From: Cardiobacterium sp. Marseille-Q4385
GTDB taxonomy: Bacteria > Pseudomonadota > Gammaproteobacteria > Cardiobacteriales > Cardiobacteriaceae
NCBI RefSeq assembly: GCF_916618745.1
Contig: NZ_OU745373.1
Location: forward strand, 310,001 to 374,000
DNA length: 64,000 nucleotides
Direction: 5' to 3'
Made by a program: the position numbers and the translations under genes. Positions 44,633 to 52,572 of the stretch are shown in pieces. The notes below the pieces were generated by a model. The model did not search any database and was not told the DNA's origin. It saw only the letters and a list, made by a program, of their open reading frames with translations. The stretch's first letter is position 1, and the number at the start of each line of letters is the position of its first letter.

Positions 44633-46036
44633 TTACAGCAGGTTCACGGTAAGCAGGGTCCAGAGGATGATCAGCGCGGGACCGATTAGGCCGACGCTGA
44701 CACCGCCCAAGCGGAATTCGGACTGTTTGAGCAATCCGGTGCTGTACGCGATGGCGTTCGGCGGGGTGGAAACCGGCAGGAAGAGGGCACACGATGCCGA
44801 GAGGCCGATAACCAGCGGCAGGATGAGCGGGTTAGCGTCACCAGCGAGTGCCGCTGAGGACAGGGCAACGGGGACGAGGATGGCGGTCGCCGCCGTGTTA
44901 CTCATGAAGTTGGAGAGGCCGACGGTAACGAGGGCGAAGAGCACAACCAGCAGGTAGAAGTTGACGTGAATGTGTTGCAGTTTTTCAACGTAGTAGTTGG
45001 CGAGGTGGTGTTCTTCGATGGCAAGACCGAGGGCGAGACCGCCTGCAACCAGCATCAGGGTATCCCACGGCAGGGCGCGCACGTCTTTGCCGTTGAGGAT
45101 ACCGGTGAGCGTCAAACCGGCGATGGGGATGCCGGAAGCAACAGCGATCGGCATGCCGAATTGTTTGGCGGTTAGCCACAGGAAGAGGGTCAGCACGAGG
45201 ATGAAGATCATCAGGGCTTCTTGCAGTTTGCTGACTTCTTTCGGCGTGTCGGGTTCGGCATAGAGGAAGGCGGTGTCGAGTTTATCGCTGCCGATTTGGT
45301 AGGTGCTGGTGAGGATGCGCCAGAAGGCCAGGGTAAGGATGATGGCCAGCGGCATGCCGACGATCATCCAGCCGAGGAAGGAGATGTGGATGTCTTTGGC
45401 GGCCAGCGCACCGATGGTGATGGCGTTTGGCGGCGAGCCGACCGGTGTGCCCATGCCGCCGATGGAAGCGGCGGCGGGGATACCGAGCAGAAGGGCGCGG
45501 GCAAAGTTGCCTTTGGCGTTGCCGTACAAGGGTGCTGCGGTCGCGATCATCATCGCCGTGGTCGCGGTGTTGCTCATTAGCATGGAGATGAACGCGGTGG
45601 CGAGCATCAGGCCGAGCAGGACGTATTTGGACTGGCGCCCGAAGAGCGGCAGGAGTTTTTGCAGCAGTTTGTAGTCAAGGCGGGTTTTTTTCATGCCTTC
45701 GGCGAGGAAGAAACCGCCGAGGAAGAGCATGATGATGCCGTCCGACCAGGTGCGCACGTAGATACCAACGTCAAGGCCGTCTTCTTTGCCAAGCGCGAAA
45801 ACAAGGTAACCGACGATGAAGATGCCGACGGCAAAGGGTGCGGCGGCTTCGGTGACCCAGAGGAGGATGGAGAAGTAGAGGAGGAAGAGGACGCAGTGCT
45901 GCGCGTAGGTGAAGTTTTCGCCGGCAGTCACGAGCATCAGTACCAGGGCAAGGGCCAGCGAAGCGGTGAAGAGGAAGATTTTCTTCGTCGCCTCCGGCGG
46001 CAGGATAAAGATGCTGTCGGGGTTGCGGGGTTTCAT
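44633..46036 (-). CDS. SLC13/DASS-family anion transporter
   Basis: This 467-residue carrier has two SNT motifs (SNTATTAMM and SNTAATAILVPVALS), each followed by the helix-breaking loops of the DASS fold (MGTPVGSPPNAITIG and PVSTPPNAIAYSTG). It takes up di- or tricarboxylates or sulfate by sodium symport. It is the last gene of a minus-strand operon containing cysE and a cysteine desulfurase. Sulfate uptake for cysteine synthesis is therefore an attractive inference, though the family mostly carries dicarboxylates. It is not close to the DASS gene at 17338. Confidence 0.88.
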   Translation of the reverse strand: MKPRNPDSIFILPPEATKKIFLFTASLALALVLMLVTAGENFTYAQHCVLFLLYFSILLWVTEAAAPFAVGIFIVGYLVFALGKEDGLDVGIYVRTWSDGIIMLFLGGFFLAEGMKKTRLDYKLLQKLLPLFGRQSKYVLLGLMLATAFISMLMSNTATTAMMIATAAPLYGNAKGNFARALLLGIPAAASIGGMGTPVGSPPNAITIGALAAKDIHISFLGWMIVGMPLAIILTLAFWRILTSTYQIGSDKLDTAFLYAEPDTPKEVSKLQEALMIFILVLTLFLWLTAKQFGMPIAVASGIPIAGLTLTGILNGKDVRALPWDTLMLVAGGLALGLAIEEHHLANYYVEKLQHIHVNFYLLVVLFALVTVGLSNFMSNTAATAILVPVALSSAALAGDANPLILPLVIGLSASCALFLPVSTPPNAIAYSTGLLKQSEFRLGGVSVGLIGPALIILWTLLTVNLL

Positions 46037-46054
46037 AGGGCCTCCTAAGGGTGT

Positions 46055-46531
46055 TTAGACAACGGGTTTTTGACGGTAATAGAGCAATCCGGGTAACGCC
46101 AGGCCGAAGACGAGCGCGGCGAGCAGGAAGCCGGTTTGCACGAATTGTTCGACCATCGTCGCGAAGCGTTCCGGCGAGTAGCCTTCTTTTTCGATGAGCA
46201 CCAGCGACAGCATGGCGCGGTAGGCAGAGAGGCCGGGGAACATCGGGATGACGGCGGCGACGGTAAAGACTTTGGGATGGGCGCGGTGGTAGCGCCGCGC
46301 CAGCCACACGCCGAGCGCGCCGATGAGGCTGGCGGCGAAGAAGGTGGCGAAGACGGGGCTCAGTTGCAGCATTTGCAGCACGGTGCGCGTTGCGTGCCCC
46401 AGCGCACCGAGGGCGGCGCAGTATTTGAGGGCGCGCGGCGGCACGTTGAACAGGAGGGCAAAGCCGACGGCGGGGATGGCGGCGAAGAAGGCGTCGTTCG
46501 CGAGCAGCCACAGGATTTCCAGCACTTTCAT
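46055..46531 (-). CDS. Threonine/serine exporter, small ThrE-type subunit
   Basis: This 158-residue membrane protein of about four helices fits the DUF3815/ThrE C-terminal domain, with VIPMFPGLSAYRAMLSL in the middle. It pairs with the upstream large subunit; split ThrE genes of this sort form one exporter. Its ATG overlaps the partner gene by four bases. Confidence 0.85.
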   Translation of the reverse strand: MKVLEILWLLANDAFFAAIPAVGFALLFNVPPRALKYCAALGALGHATRTVLQMLQLSPVFATFFAASLIGALGVWLARRYHRAHPKVFTVAAVIPMFPGLSAYRAMLSLVLIEKEGYSPERFATMVEQFVQTGFLLAALVFGLALPGLLYYRQKPVV

Positions 46532-47310
46532 ACGCCGCTCCAGTTGTCGATACCGAGCAGAGCCAGCGCCGAGACGATGCCGAGGCAGGTGCCGAGGGTG
46601 AGGACGGTGGCGAGCGCCCAGCGGCCAATGCCCATGTTCATGTAGCCTTTCAGTACGTCGGAAAGCGAGTTAATCAGCGGGAAGCCGGGAACGAGCATCA
46701 GCACGGCGGCAGCCATGGCGATATGCGGGTCGTTGCCGATGTGGTAACGCACACCGAGGCCAGCAATCAGGCTGGTGAGGAAGGCGGTCACCATGAAAAC
46801 GAGCGCCATGTTGAAGTGCAACCCGGCCAGCCATTGCCGCAGCCGCATCCCGCACAGGCTGGCGGCGAAGGTGAGGCCGCACACTGCCCAGTCACCGCCG
46901 GAAAGGCGCGCGAAGCAGGCGCAGGACAGCGCCACCATGACGAGCACGAGCTGCGGCGGGTAGGGGCGCGGTTGCAGGTTGGCGAGTGCCTCGCGCACCG
47001 CGTGGCGATCCATTTGCCCCGCCTCACAAGCGAGCATGATGTGCTGCACTTCGCTGACCACCGTCATGTTCACGCCGCGATCAACATTGCGCCGCGCGGT
47101 AGTGATGCAGAACTGGTTAAAGAGGGTGGTGAAGACGATGGAATTGGCGGTGAGGGCGCAATCGACACGCGTCGCGCCGAGGGCATAACCAAGGCGGGTC
47201 GAGACATCCACCACCACTTTGCTTTCCGCACCGTATTGCAAGAGCAGCAGCGCCGCCTGGATGCATAAGCGGGTGACTTCGTGCTGCGCTTCTTCATCAA
47301 GAACGATCAT
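46528..47310 (-). CDS. Threonine/serine exporter, large ThrE-type subunit
   Basis: This 260-residue protein matches the DUF1212/ThrE N-terminal domain. It has LLLLQYGAESKVVVDVSTRLGYALG, a cytoplasmic region, then helices with VLMLVPGFPLINSLSDVLKGY. The open frame continues to 47523, but ATG 47310 lies at the overlap with the cysteine desulfurase stop and gives the normal start. With the small subunit it exports threonine or serine; next to cysE a role in controlling serine or cysteine levels is possible. Confidence 0.85.
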   Translation of the reverse strand: MIVLDEEAQHEVTRLCIQAALLLLQYGAESKVVVDVSTRLGYALGATRVDCALTANSIVFTTLFNQFCITTARRNVDRGVNMTVVSEVQHIMLACEAGQMDRHAVREALANLQPRPYPPQLVLVMVALSCACFARLSGGDWAVCGLTFAASLCGMRLRQWLAGLHFNMALVFMVTAFLTSLIAGLGVRYHIGNDPHIAMAAAVLMLVPGFPLINSLSDVLKGYMNMGIGRWALATVLTLGTCLGIVSALALLGIDNWSGV

Positions 47311-48445
47311 GGCCAAGTTCCTCCAGATAAGCCGCCAAGCGGGATATTTCCCCGCTTGCGGTGGTATGCGACAGGCTGATACGCAGGCTGTGCGCCGCTG
47401 CGTCATGAAGCCCCATCGCCTGCAAGACGTGTGAACCTTCGGCGGCAGAAGTGCAGGCCGAACCCGCCGCCAGCGCAATCCGCGCCGCGTCTGCCTGACG
47501 CAGCGCCTCGCCTGAAGGCACACCGGTAAAGAGATTCACGATATGCGGCACTTGCGGCGTCTGCGGCGGCACGTTCACATGCATGGACGCAGGCAGGGCA
47601 GCGAGCAGTTGCGCGCGCCTGGCGGCAACCGTTGCCCCGTTCGCCTCACGCCCCGCTTCCGCCTGCGCGGCAGCGGCGGCAAAGGCGCGTATCAACGCCA
47701 GCGGTGATGTACCGCTGCGGCGGTTGCGTTCCTGCCCGCCGCCGTGGGCCAGCGCCTGCAAACGCATCTTCGGCAGGCGGCGCACAAACAGCGCACCGAT
47801 GCCCTGCGGGGCACCGCATTTATGCCCGGAAAAACTGACCAGGTCGGCATCCCAGGCGCGCACGTCCACCGGCAACTTGCCCAGTGCCTGCGCCGCGTCC
47901 ACATGGAATTTCGCCCCCGCCGCATGGACACGGGCGGCAATCGCGGCAAGCGGCTGCACCACGCCCGTTTCATTATTCACGGCCATGACGCTGACCAGCG
48001 TCGGCGCGGTTTGCAAGGCGGCATCGAGGACGTCCATATCCAGCAGGCCGTCGCGCTGCACCGGCAGCACCGTCACCTTCGCCGTTTTCGCCAGCGCCGC
48101 TGCCGTATCCAGCACCGCCTTGTGCTCCGTCTGCACCGTGAGCAGATGCGGCTGCTTGACGCCGTGGTACCACAGCGCACCTTTCAGGGCGAGGTTGTCC
48201 GCCTCCGTTGCACCGCTGGTGAAGACTATCTCGCGCGGGTCGGCGTGGATGACCGCCGCAAACTGCGCCCGCGCCGCTTCCAGCGCCTGTTTGGCGGCAA
48301 GACCGGGGGCATAGGTCGCGCCGGTGTTGGCGGGGAAGCGGGATAACGTCTCGACGAATACCGCGAGCGCCGCCTCAGTCACCGGCATCGTCGCGGCAAA
48401 ATCAAAATACGCCCAGCCGTCGAGGCTGCCGTCAATCGCGGCCAT
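47297..48445 (-). CDS. Cysteine desulfurase (NifS/IscS-like)
   Basis: This 382-residue PLP enzyme has K209 in SFSGHKCGAPQG, and the active cysteine C331 in AAGSACTSAAEG. It releases sulfur from cysteine as alanine and persulfide. IscU/IscA genes are absent here; instead it overlaps cysE by 14 bases and thrE by 14 bases, suggesting a role in cysteine turnover or a dedicated sulfur path rather than the housekeeping Isc system. Length is shorter than IscS (404 aa). Confidence 0.9.
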   Translation of the reverse strand: MAAIDGSLDGWAYFDFAATMPVTEAALAVFVETLSRFPANTGATYAPGLAAKQALEAARAQFAAVIHADPREIVFTSGATEADNLALKGALWYHGVKQPHLLTVQTEHKAVLDTAAALAKTAKVTVLPVQRDGLLDMDVLDAALQTAPTLVSVMAVNNETGVVQPLAAIAARVHAAGAKFHVDAAQALGKLPVDVRAWDADLVSFSGHKCGAPQGIGALFVRRLPKMRLQALAHGGGQERNRRSGTSPLALIRAFAAAAAQAEAGREANGATVAARRAQLLAALPASMHVNVPPQTPQVPHIVNLFTGVPSGEALRQADAARIALAAGSACTSAAEGSHVLQAMGLHDAAAHSLRISLSHTTASGEISRLAAYLEELGHDRS

Positions 48446-49097
48446 GGCTCTGCCTCAGCGCCGCGTTTTCCGCTTCCAGCTTCGCCACGCGCTCGCTTAA
48501 CTGCTCCAGCATCGTCATCACCGGATCGGGCGCATCATGCCCGACCGCATACGCCTCGAATTTCTCGCCGTCTTCATTGCGGATACGCACCGCACAGGCC
48601 GGCACGCCGACCACCGTCGTGTACGACTCCACATCCTTCACTACCACCGCGTTGCTGCCAACGCGGGCATGGTCATGCACCGTGATCGCGCCGAGCACCT
48701 TCGCGCCTGCGCCGAGGATGACATTCGAGCCAATAGTGGGATGACGTTTGCCTTCGTTCCAGGTCGTGCCGCCGAGCGTCACCCCCTGATACATACTGAC
48801 ATCATCGCCAAGCTCCGCCGTCTCGCCGATGACGATGCCCATGCCGTGGTCAATAAAAAAACGGCGCCCGACACGCACCGCCGGATGAATCTCTACCCCC
48901 GTCGTCCAGCGCGACCACAGCGACAGCCAGCGCGCCAGCCAGTGCAGGCCGATACCCCACAGCGCGTGCTGCATGCGGTAATGCACCACGGCGCGGAAGC
49001 CCGAATGCAAAGTCAGCACCGCCCAGCGGCTACGCACCGCCGGATCACGCGCAAACACCACGGAAAAATCCTCACGAATCAATTGGAACCAGTTCAT
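48432..49097 (-). CDS. cysE: Serine O-acetyltransferase (EpsC-type CysE)
   Basis: This 221-residue enzyme has the short form of CysE. After a helical N-terminus come HPAVRVGRRFFIDHGMGIVIGETAELG and YQGVTLGGTTW, then left-handed beta-helix hexapeptide repeats through VGSNAVVVKDVESY. It forms O-acetylserine for cysteine synthesis. It is the first gene of the operon cysE-desulfurase-thrE(2 genes)-DASS. Confidence 0.93.
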   Translation of the reverse strand: MNWFQLIREDFSVVFARDPAVRSRWAVLTLHSGFRAVVHYRMQHALWGIGLHWLARWLSLWSRWTTGVEIHPAVRVGRRFFIDHGMGIVIGETAELGDDVSMYQGVTLGGTTWNEGKRHPTIGSNVILGAGAKVLGAITVHDHARVGSNAVVVKDVESYTTVVGVPACAVRIRNEDGEKFEAYAVGHDAPDPVMTMLEQLSERVAKLEAENAALRQSHGRD

Positions 49098-49287
49098 ATC
49101 GCCTCAATGTATCGGAATCAGAAAAGCGGTCGTCCGCTTGAGAAAAACAGGGGCGATTATAGCGGCGTCTCGCGCGGGCGGGGCGGCGAAGGCGCAAACG
49201 GCGGGCAATTAGACGTATAGCGGTCATTGAATGGCATGGGTACCCTGCCCTACTATCCTGCCCATCATCCACCCAACGGAGAACACC

Positions 49288-50364
49288 ATGAAAAAACAGC
49301 GCCTTTTCAGCCTGCTTCTCGCCTGTGCCGCAGGCAGCGCGTCTGCCGCCATCCTCTGGCAAGACCCGCAGGAGGCTTACACAGCGGGCTATTTCCACTA
49401 CGCCAATGCCGACTATATTCAGGAGTTACCGCACGAACCGCAGGCAGCGGCAAAACTGGGGCAGTTATGGGGCCTCTTTGCGAGTGAAGCGGGTGAGGCG
49501 CTGGCCTCGCCACAGTGGCGGGGCTGGCAGCGGGCGGAGCAGCTGTACCGCGACGGCAGCTATCAGGAAGCGCTACAAGCCTTCCTGCCGCAGGCGGAAG
49601 CGGGCAACCTCCTCGCACGCCTGCGCGTCTATCAACAATACATGGACGGTAAAGGCACGATAAGCGATGACGCCCAGGCACGACGCTGGTTTGAAGAAAC
49701 CGTTACCCAATCGCGTGCCCAGGCCTATCCGCTCTATGACGCCTTCCTGCACAGCGACGACACGGAAACCCACTACCAGCTGGGGCAGATGTACCTCTGG
49801 GGCGCGGGCGTGCGCGAAGACTACAACAAGGCGGCGGGCATCATGCAGGTGCGGGCTGCCGCCGGACACGCAGAAGCGATGGATACTCTCGCCGATTTAT
49901 ACACAGACGGCTGGGGCGTGGCAGCCGATCCCGCGCAGGCTATCCACTGGCGCGAACAGGCAGCGACACACGGCGATGCGGCAATACGCTACGCCACCGC
50001 TTCCTGGTATCGCGACAACGCCAAAAACGACGGCCGCGCCCGCTATTGGTACGAGCAAGTGGCGGCAGACGGGAAAGACCCGCTGCTGACGGCGATGGCC
50101 CTAGACGATCTGCGCGCCCTCGCCACCCTGCGCGGCGACACGGCGCAAGCACAAACATGGCGCGACCGGGCGATTACCGCTTGGCAGCCGCTGGCGACGA
50201 GGGGCGACCTTTATGCCCAATCCCGCTTGGGCGAACTACTACTGCAACGAGGCCAGGCCATCGATTTGCCACAGGCGCGGGAATGGCTGGAAAAAGCCGC
50301 CGCGCAGGGCGATGCGGCAGCGGAAAAGCACTTGCAGGAATGGCACGACGGGACAACACCATAG
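49288..50364 (+). CDS. Exported Sel1-repeat protein
   Basis: This 358-residue protein has a signal peptide ending near GSASA and several Sel1/TPR-like repeats, for example THYQLGQMYLWGAGVREDYNKAAG and AMDTLADLYTDGWGVAADPAQA. These alpha-solenoids bind other proteins; bacterial members often act in envelope stress or secretion. The frame is open to 49231, but ATG 49288 has GGAG upstream. It lies alone before ubiA. Confidence 0.82.
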   Translation: MKKQRLFSLLLACAAGSASAAILWQDPQEAYTAGYFHYANADYIQELPHEPQAAAKLGQLWGLFASEAGEALASPQWRGWQRAEQLYRDGSYQEALQAFLPQAEAGNLLARLRVYQQYMDGKGTISDDAQARRWFEETVTQSRAQAYPLYDAFLHSDDTETHYQLGQMYLWGAGVREDYNKAAGIMQVRAAAGHAEAMDTLADLYTDGWGVAADPAQAIHWREQAATHGDAAIRYATASWYRDNAKNDGRARYWYEQVAADGKDPLLTAMALDDLRALATLRGDTAQAQTWRDRAITAWQPLATRGDLYAQSRLGELLLQRGQAIDLPQAREWLEKAAAQGDAAAEKHLQEWHDGTTP

Positions 50365-50483
50365 TGTTGAGCCGCTTGGCAATCCGCAAAGGCGCAAGCG
50401 GCATTAGCCCCCCGCCTGATGGCGATCGCTCATCGTTGTGGTAAAAATGCCCTCACCGCAAAAGAACCGGAGGAAAAATCATC

Positions 50484-51341
50484 ATGTCCACCCGCCCCAT
50501 CATCGCCTGCATCCGCCTGATGCGCCTGGACGCCCCTATCGTGCCATTACTGCTCGCCTGGACCTGTCTGTGGGGGCTGTGGCTGGCAGGCAGCGGCCGC
50601 CCGCCCGCGTACACCGTCTGCATTTTCCTGCTCGGCGCCTGGCTGACCCACTCCGCCGGCTGCGTCTTCAACGACCTCGCCGACCGCAACTTCGACGGCC
50701 ATGTCGAGCGCACCCGCAACCGCCCGCTGGTGCGGGGAGAAATCAGCGTCACCGCCGCCGTCGCCCTCGGTATCATCCTGATGCTGCTTAATTTTCTGCT
50801 CGTCCTGCTGCTCAACTGGCAGACCATCCTGCTGGCCATCGTCTGCGGCATCGTCATGCTGCTTTACCCGCTCAGCAAACGCTGCTTCCCCGCGCCGCAA
50901 CTCATTCTGGGCATCGCCCTTGCCAGCCCCATCCTGCTCGCGCAAACCGCCCTCCTCGGCACCATCACCCTGCCGGGCGTGCTGTTATACGGCGCGGGCA
51001 TCTGCTGGACGCTCATCTACGACACCTTCTACGCGCTGGTGGACCGCAACGACGACCTGAAAATCGGCCTGCGTTCCAGCGCCATCACCATGCGCGGCCG
51101 CGAACACCGCTTCCTCGCCGCAATGATGACGCTGATGCTCGCCCTGCTGCTCTCCGCCGGATACGCCGCCGCGCTGAATGTCTGGTACTACGCGGGCATC
51201 CTTGGTGCCACCCTGCTCTTTGCCTGGGAATTGTGGGATACCCGCCACTTTGAGCGCGAACGCTGCTTCCGCGCCTTCCTGCATAACAACTGGGTCGGCG
51301 CCGCCGTCTATCTCGCCCTGGTACTCGCCTATCTGCCCTAG
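50484..51341 (+). CDS. ubiA: 4-hydroxybenzoate polyprenyltransferase
   Basis: This 285-residue membrane protein has nine helices. The first Asp-rich motif is in FNDLADRNFDGHVERTRNRPL and the second is YDTFYALVDRNDDLKIGLRS. It joins the polyprenyl chain to 4-hydroxybenzoate in ubiquinone synthesis. Length matches E. coli UbiA (290 aa). AACCGGAGGAAAAATC lies before the ATG. Confidence 0.95.
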   Translation: MSTRPIIACIRLMRLDAPIVPLLLAWTCLWGLWLAGSGRPPAYTVCIFLLGAWLTHSAGCVFNDLADRNFDGHVERTRNRPLVRGEISVTAAVALGIILMLLNFLLVLLLNWQTILLAIVCGIVMLLYPLSKRCFPAPQLILGIALASPILLAQTALLGTITLPGVLLYGAGICWTLIYDTFYALVDRNDDLKIGLRSSAITMRGREHRFLAAMMTLMLALLLSAGYAAALNVWYYAGILGATLLFAWELWDTRHFERERCFRAFLHNNWVGAAVYLALVLAYLP

Positions 51342-51418
51342 CGTGGGGGTTGCGACAAACGCCATCGGGCGGAATTTGCCGTCAAACGGCGGCTCTCATG
51401 CATTTATTGGAGGATTTC

Positions 51419-52168
51419 ATGACTTGGTTACGTCAATGGCTGGCTGCGTGGTTATCAAAACGGGAACGGGCGGCACCGGATGCATGTCCGGCTTTTGCGT
51501 TGCGCATCCCCGCTGATCATCCCCCGTTGGATGACACCCCCGATCATCCGGCAGATTTTGGTCTTAAAGCTTGCTGGCTAGCGGTGAAGACGGCAGAGCC
51601 GGAGCAGGTGCTGACGCTGCTCAAGGCGCAGGATGTACGCCGTGCCAACTGGCAGAGCGGCATTGATGCGGCGTACTGGGCATGTCACGAGAAATATCAG
51701 GAAAACATCTATGTACCGTTCATCTCGCCACCTGTACGGGGCTGGGTATTCGTCGTCGGCGTACCGCCGCTGGAAGCAGCGCACTTACCCACTACGCAAC
51801 ACTTCGAGACGCTGACCGCGCCGCTTGTTGCCCATTTTCCTGAGGTGCAGGCTTTTGGCAGCTATCGCGTGGTGGATTATGTCGCTTGGGCCAAAGCCGT
51901 TGATGGGCAATGGCTGCGTCGTTTTGCCTACGCCGACGGTGAGATTTTGCAGAATGAGGGCGCACAGACAGCGGAAGAGCGGCAATTGGGGCTGACTGAG
52001 CTGCACGGACTGGAATTTGCGGAAGGGGAATTTGAAGCCTGGGTAGATTGCGACGGCAGTGATGAGTTCATGCCGCTGAAACTGGCGGGGCTATGGAGTG
52101 TCAATCCGGACGACTTGCCGGAGATGGATATCGCACCGGGTATCGGCTGGGTTGGGCGGATTTTCTGA
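51419..52168 (+). CDS. Conserved protein of unknown function
   Basis: This 249-residue protein starts at ATG 51419 with TTGGAGGATTTC upstream; an earlier ATG at 51350 lacks a site. Notable segments are GWVFVVGVPPLEA, QAFGSYRVVDYVAWAKAVDGQWLRRFAY and PEMDIAPGIGWVGRIF. It has no signal peptide; a short amphipathic N-terminus is rich in Trp and Leu. I do not assign a family. The MITE at 52188 is 19 bp downstream of its stop. Confidence 0.65.
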   Translation: MTWLRQWLAAWLSKRERAAPDACPAFALRIPADHPPLDDTPDHPADFGLKACWLAVKTAEPEQVLTLLKAQDVRRANWQSGIDAAYWACHEKYQENIYVPFISPPVRGWVFVVGVPPLEAAHLPTTQHFETLTAPLVAHFPEVQAFGSYRVVDYVAWAKAVDGQWLRRFAYADGEILQNEGAQTAEERQLGLTELHGLEFAEGEFEAWVDCDGSDEFMPLKLAGLWSVNPDDLPEMDIAPGIGWVGRIF

Positions 52169-52187
52169 AATGCGCCGCTGGGCGGGA

Positions 52188-52295
52188 TATAGTTGAATAG
52201 ATAAAAAAGCGTAACAAGGCGCGTCGCCGCAGACAGTACAGGTAGTACGGCAAGGCGACGCAACGCCGTTACGATTTTTTAGATGTTTAACTATA
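52188..52295. mobile_element. Correia-like MITE (108 bp), second copy
   Basis: The ends pair imperfectly over 28 bases: TATAGTTGAATAGATAAAAA on the left, and on the right the complement of TATAGTTAAACATCTAAAAA. The core holds ACAAGGCG, AGACAGTACAGGTAGTACGG, CAAGGCGACGCAACGCCGT. It shares this core with the MITE at 4869-4974 but has different terminal sequence, so the two belong to subfamilies. The TA at each end suggests a TA target. Confidence 0.8.
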
Positions 52296-52310
52296 AAACC
52301 TGGACTCGCG

Positions 52311-52366
52311 TCAAGCGGCGTAAATACTGGGCCCGTCAAGCGGGATAAATACTGACCCTGCCAAGC
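52311..52366. repeat. Short tandem repeat array E (25-bp period)
   Basis: Two full units (TCAAGCGGCGTAAATACTGG..., TCAAGCGGGATAAATACTGA...) and a partial CCAAGCGGCG lie 16 bp after the MITE. Confidence 0.8.
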
Positions 52367-52468
52367 GGCGATTTCGCCGGGTTCGTGGATACGTCGCCTG
52401 CAATGTCTCAAAGACAAAAAATCGCATCGTTTCCCCACTTGTGGCCGCGCTTTCCCAAAACGCAAAAA

Positions 52469-52506
52469 GCAGGCTGCGGCCTGCCCGGCGGGCTGAAGCC
52501 CGCCCT
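52469..52506. repeat. Paired GC-rich hairpins before uvrD 3' end
   Basis: GCAGGCTGCGGCCTGC and GGCGGGCTGAAGCCCGCC form two adjacent perfect hairpins between arrays E and F. They may end transcription of uvrD or represent another intergenic repeat; there is no T run. Confidence 0.45.
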
Positions 52507-52521
52507 ACGCCCGCTGGGCTC

Positions 52522-52567
52522 GCCAAGCGGTGCAAACACTGACCCCGCTAAGCGGGATAGTTGCCGG
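52522..52567. repeat. Short repeat F (two units)
   Basis: CCAAGCGGTGCAAACACTGA and CTAAGCGGGATAGTTGCCGG are diverged units of the same family, next to the 3' end of uvrD. Confidence 0.65.
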
Positions 52568-52572
52568 GCGCA

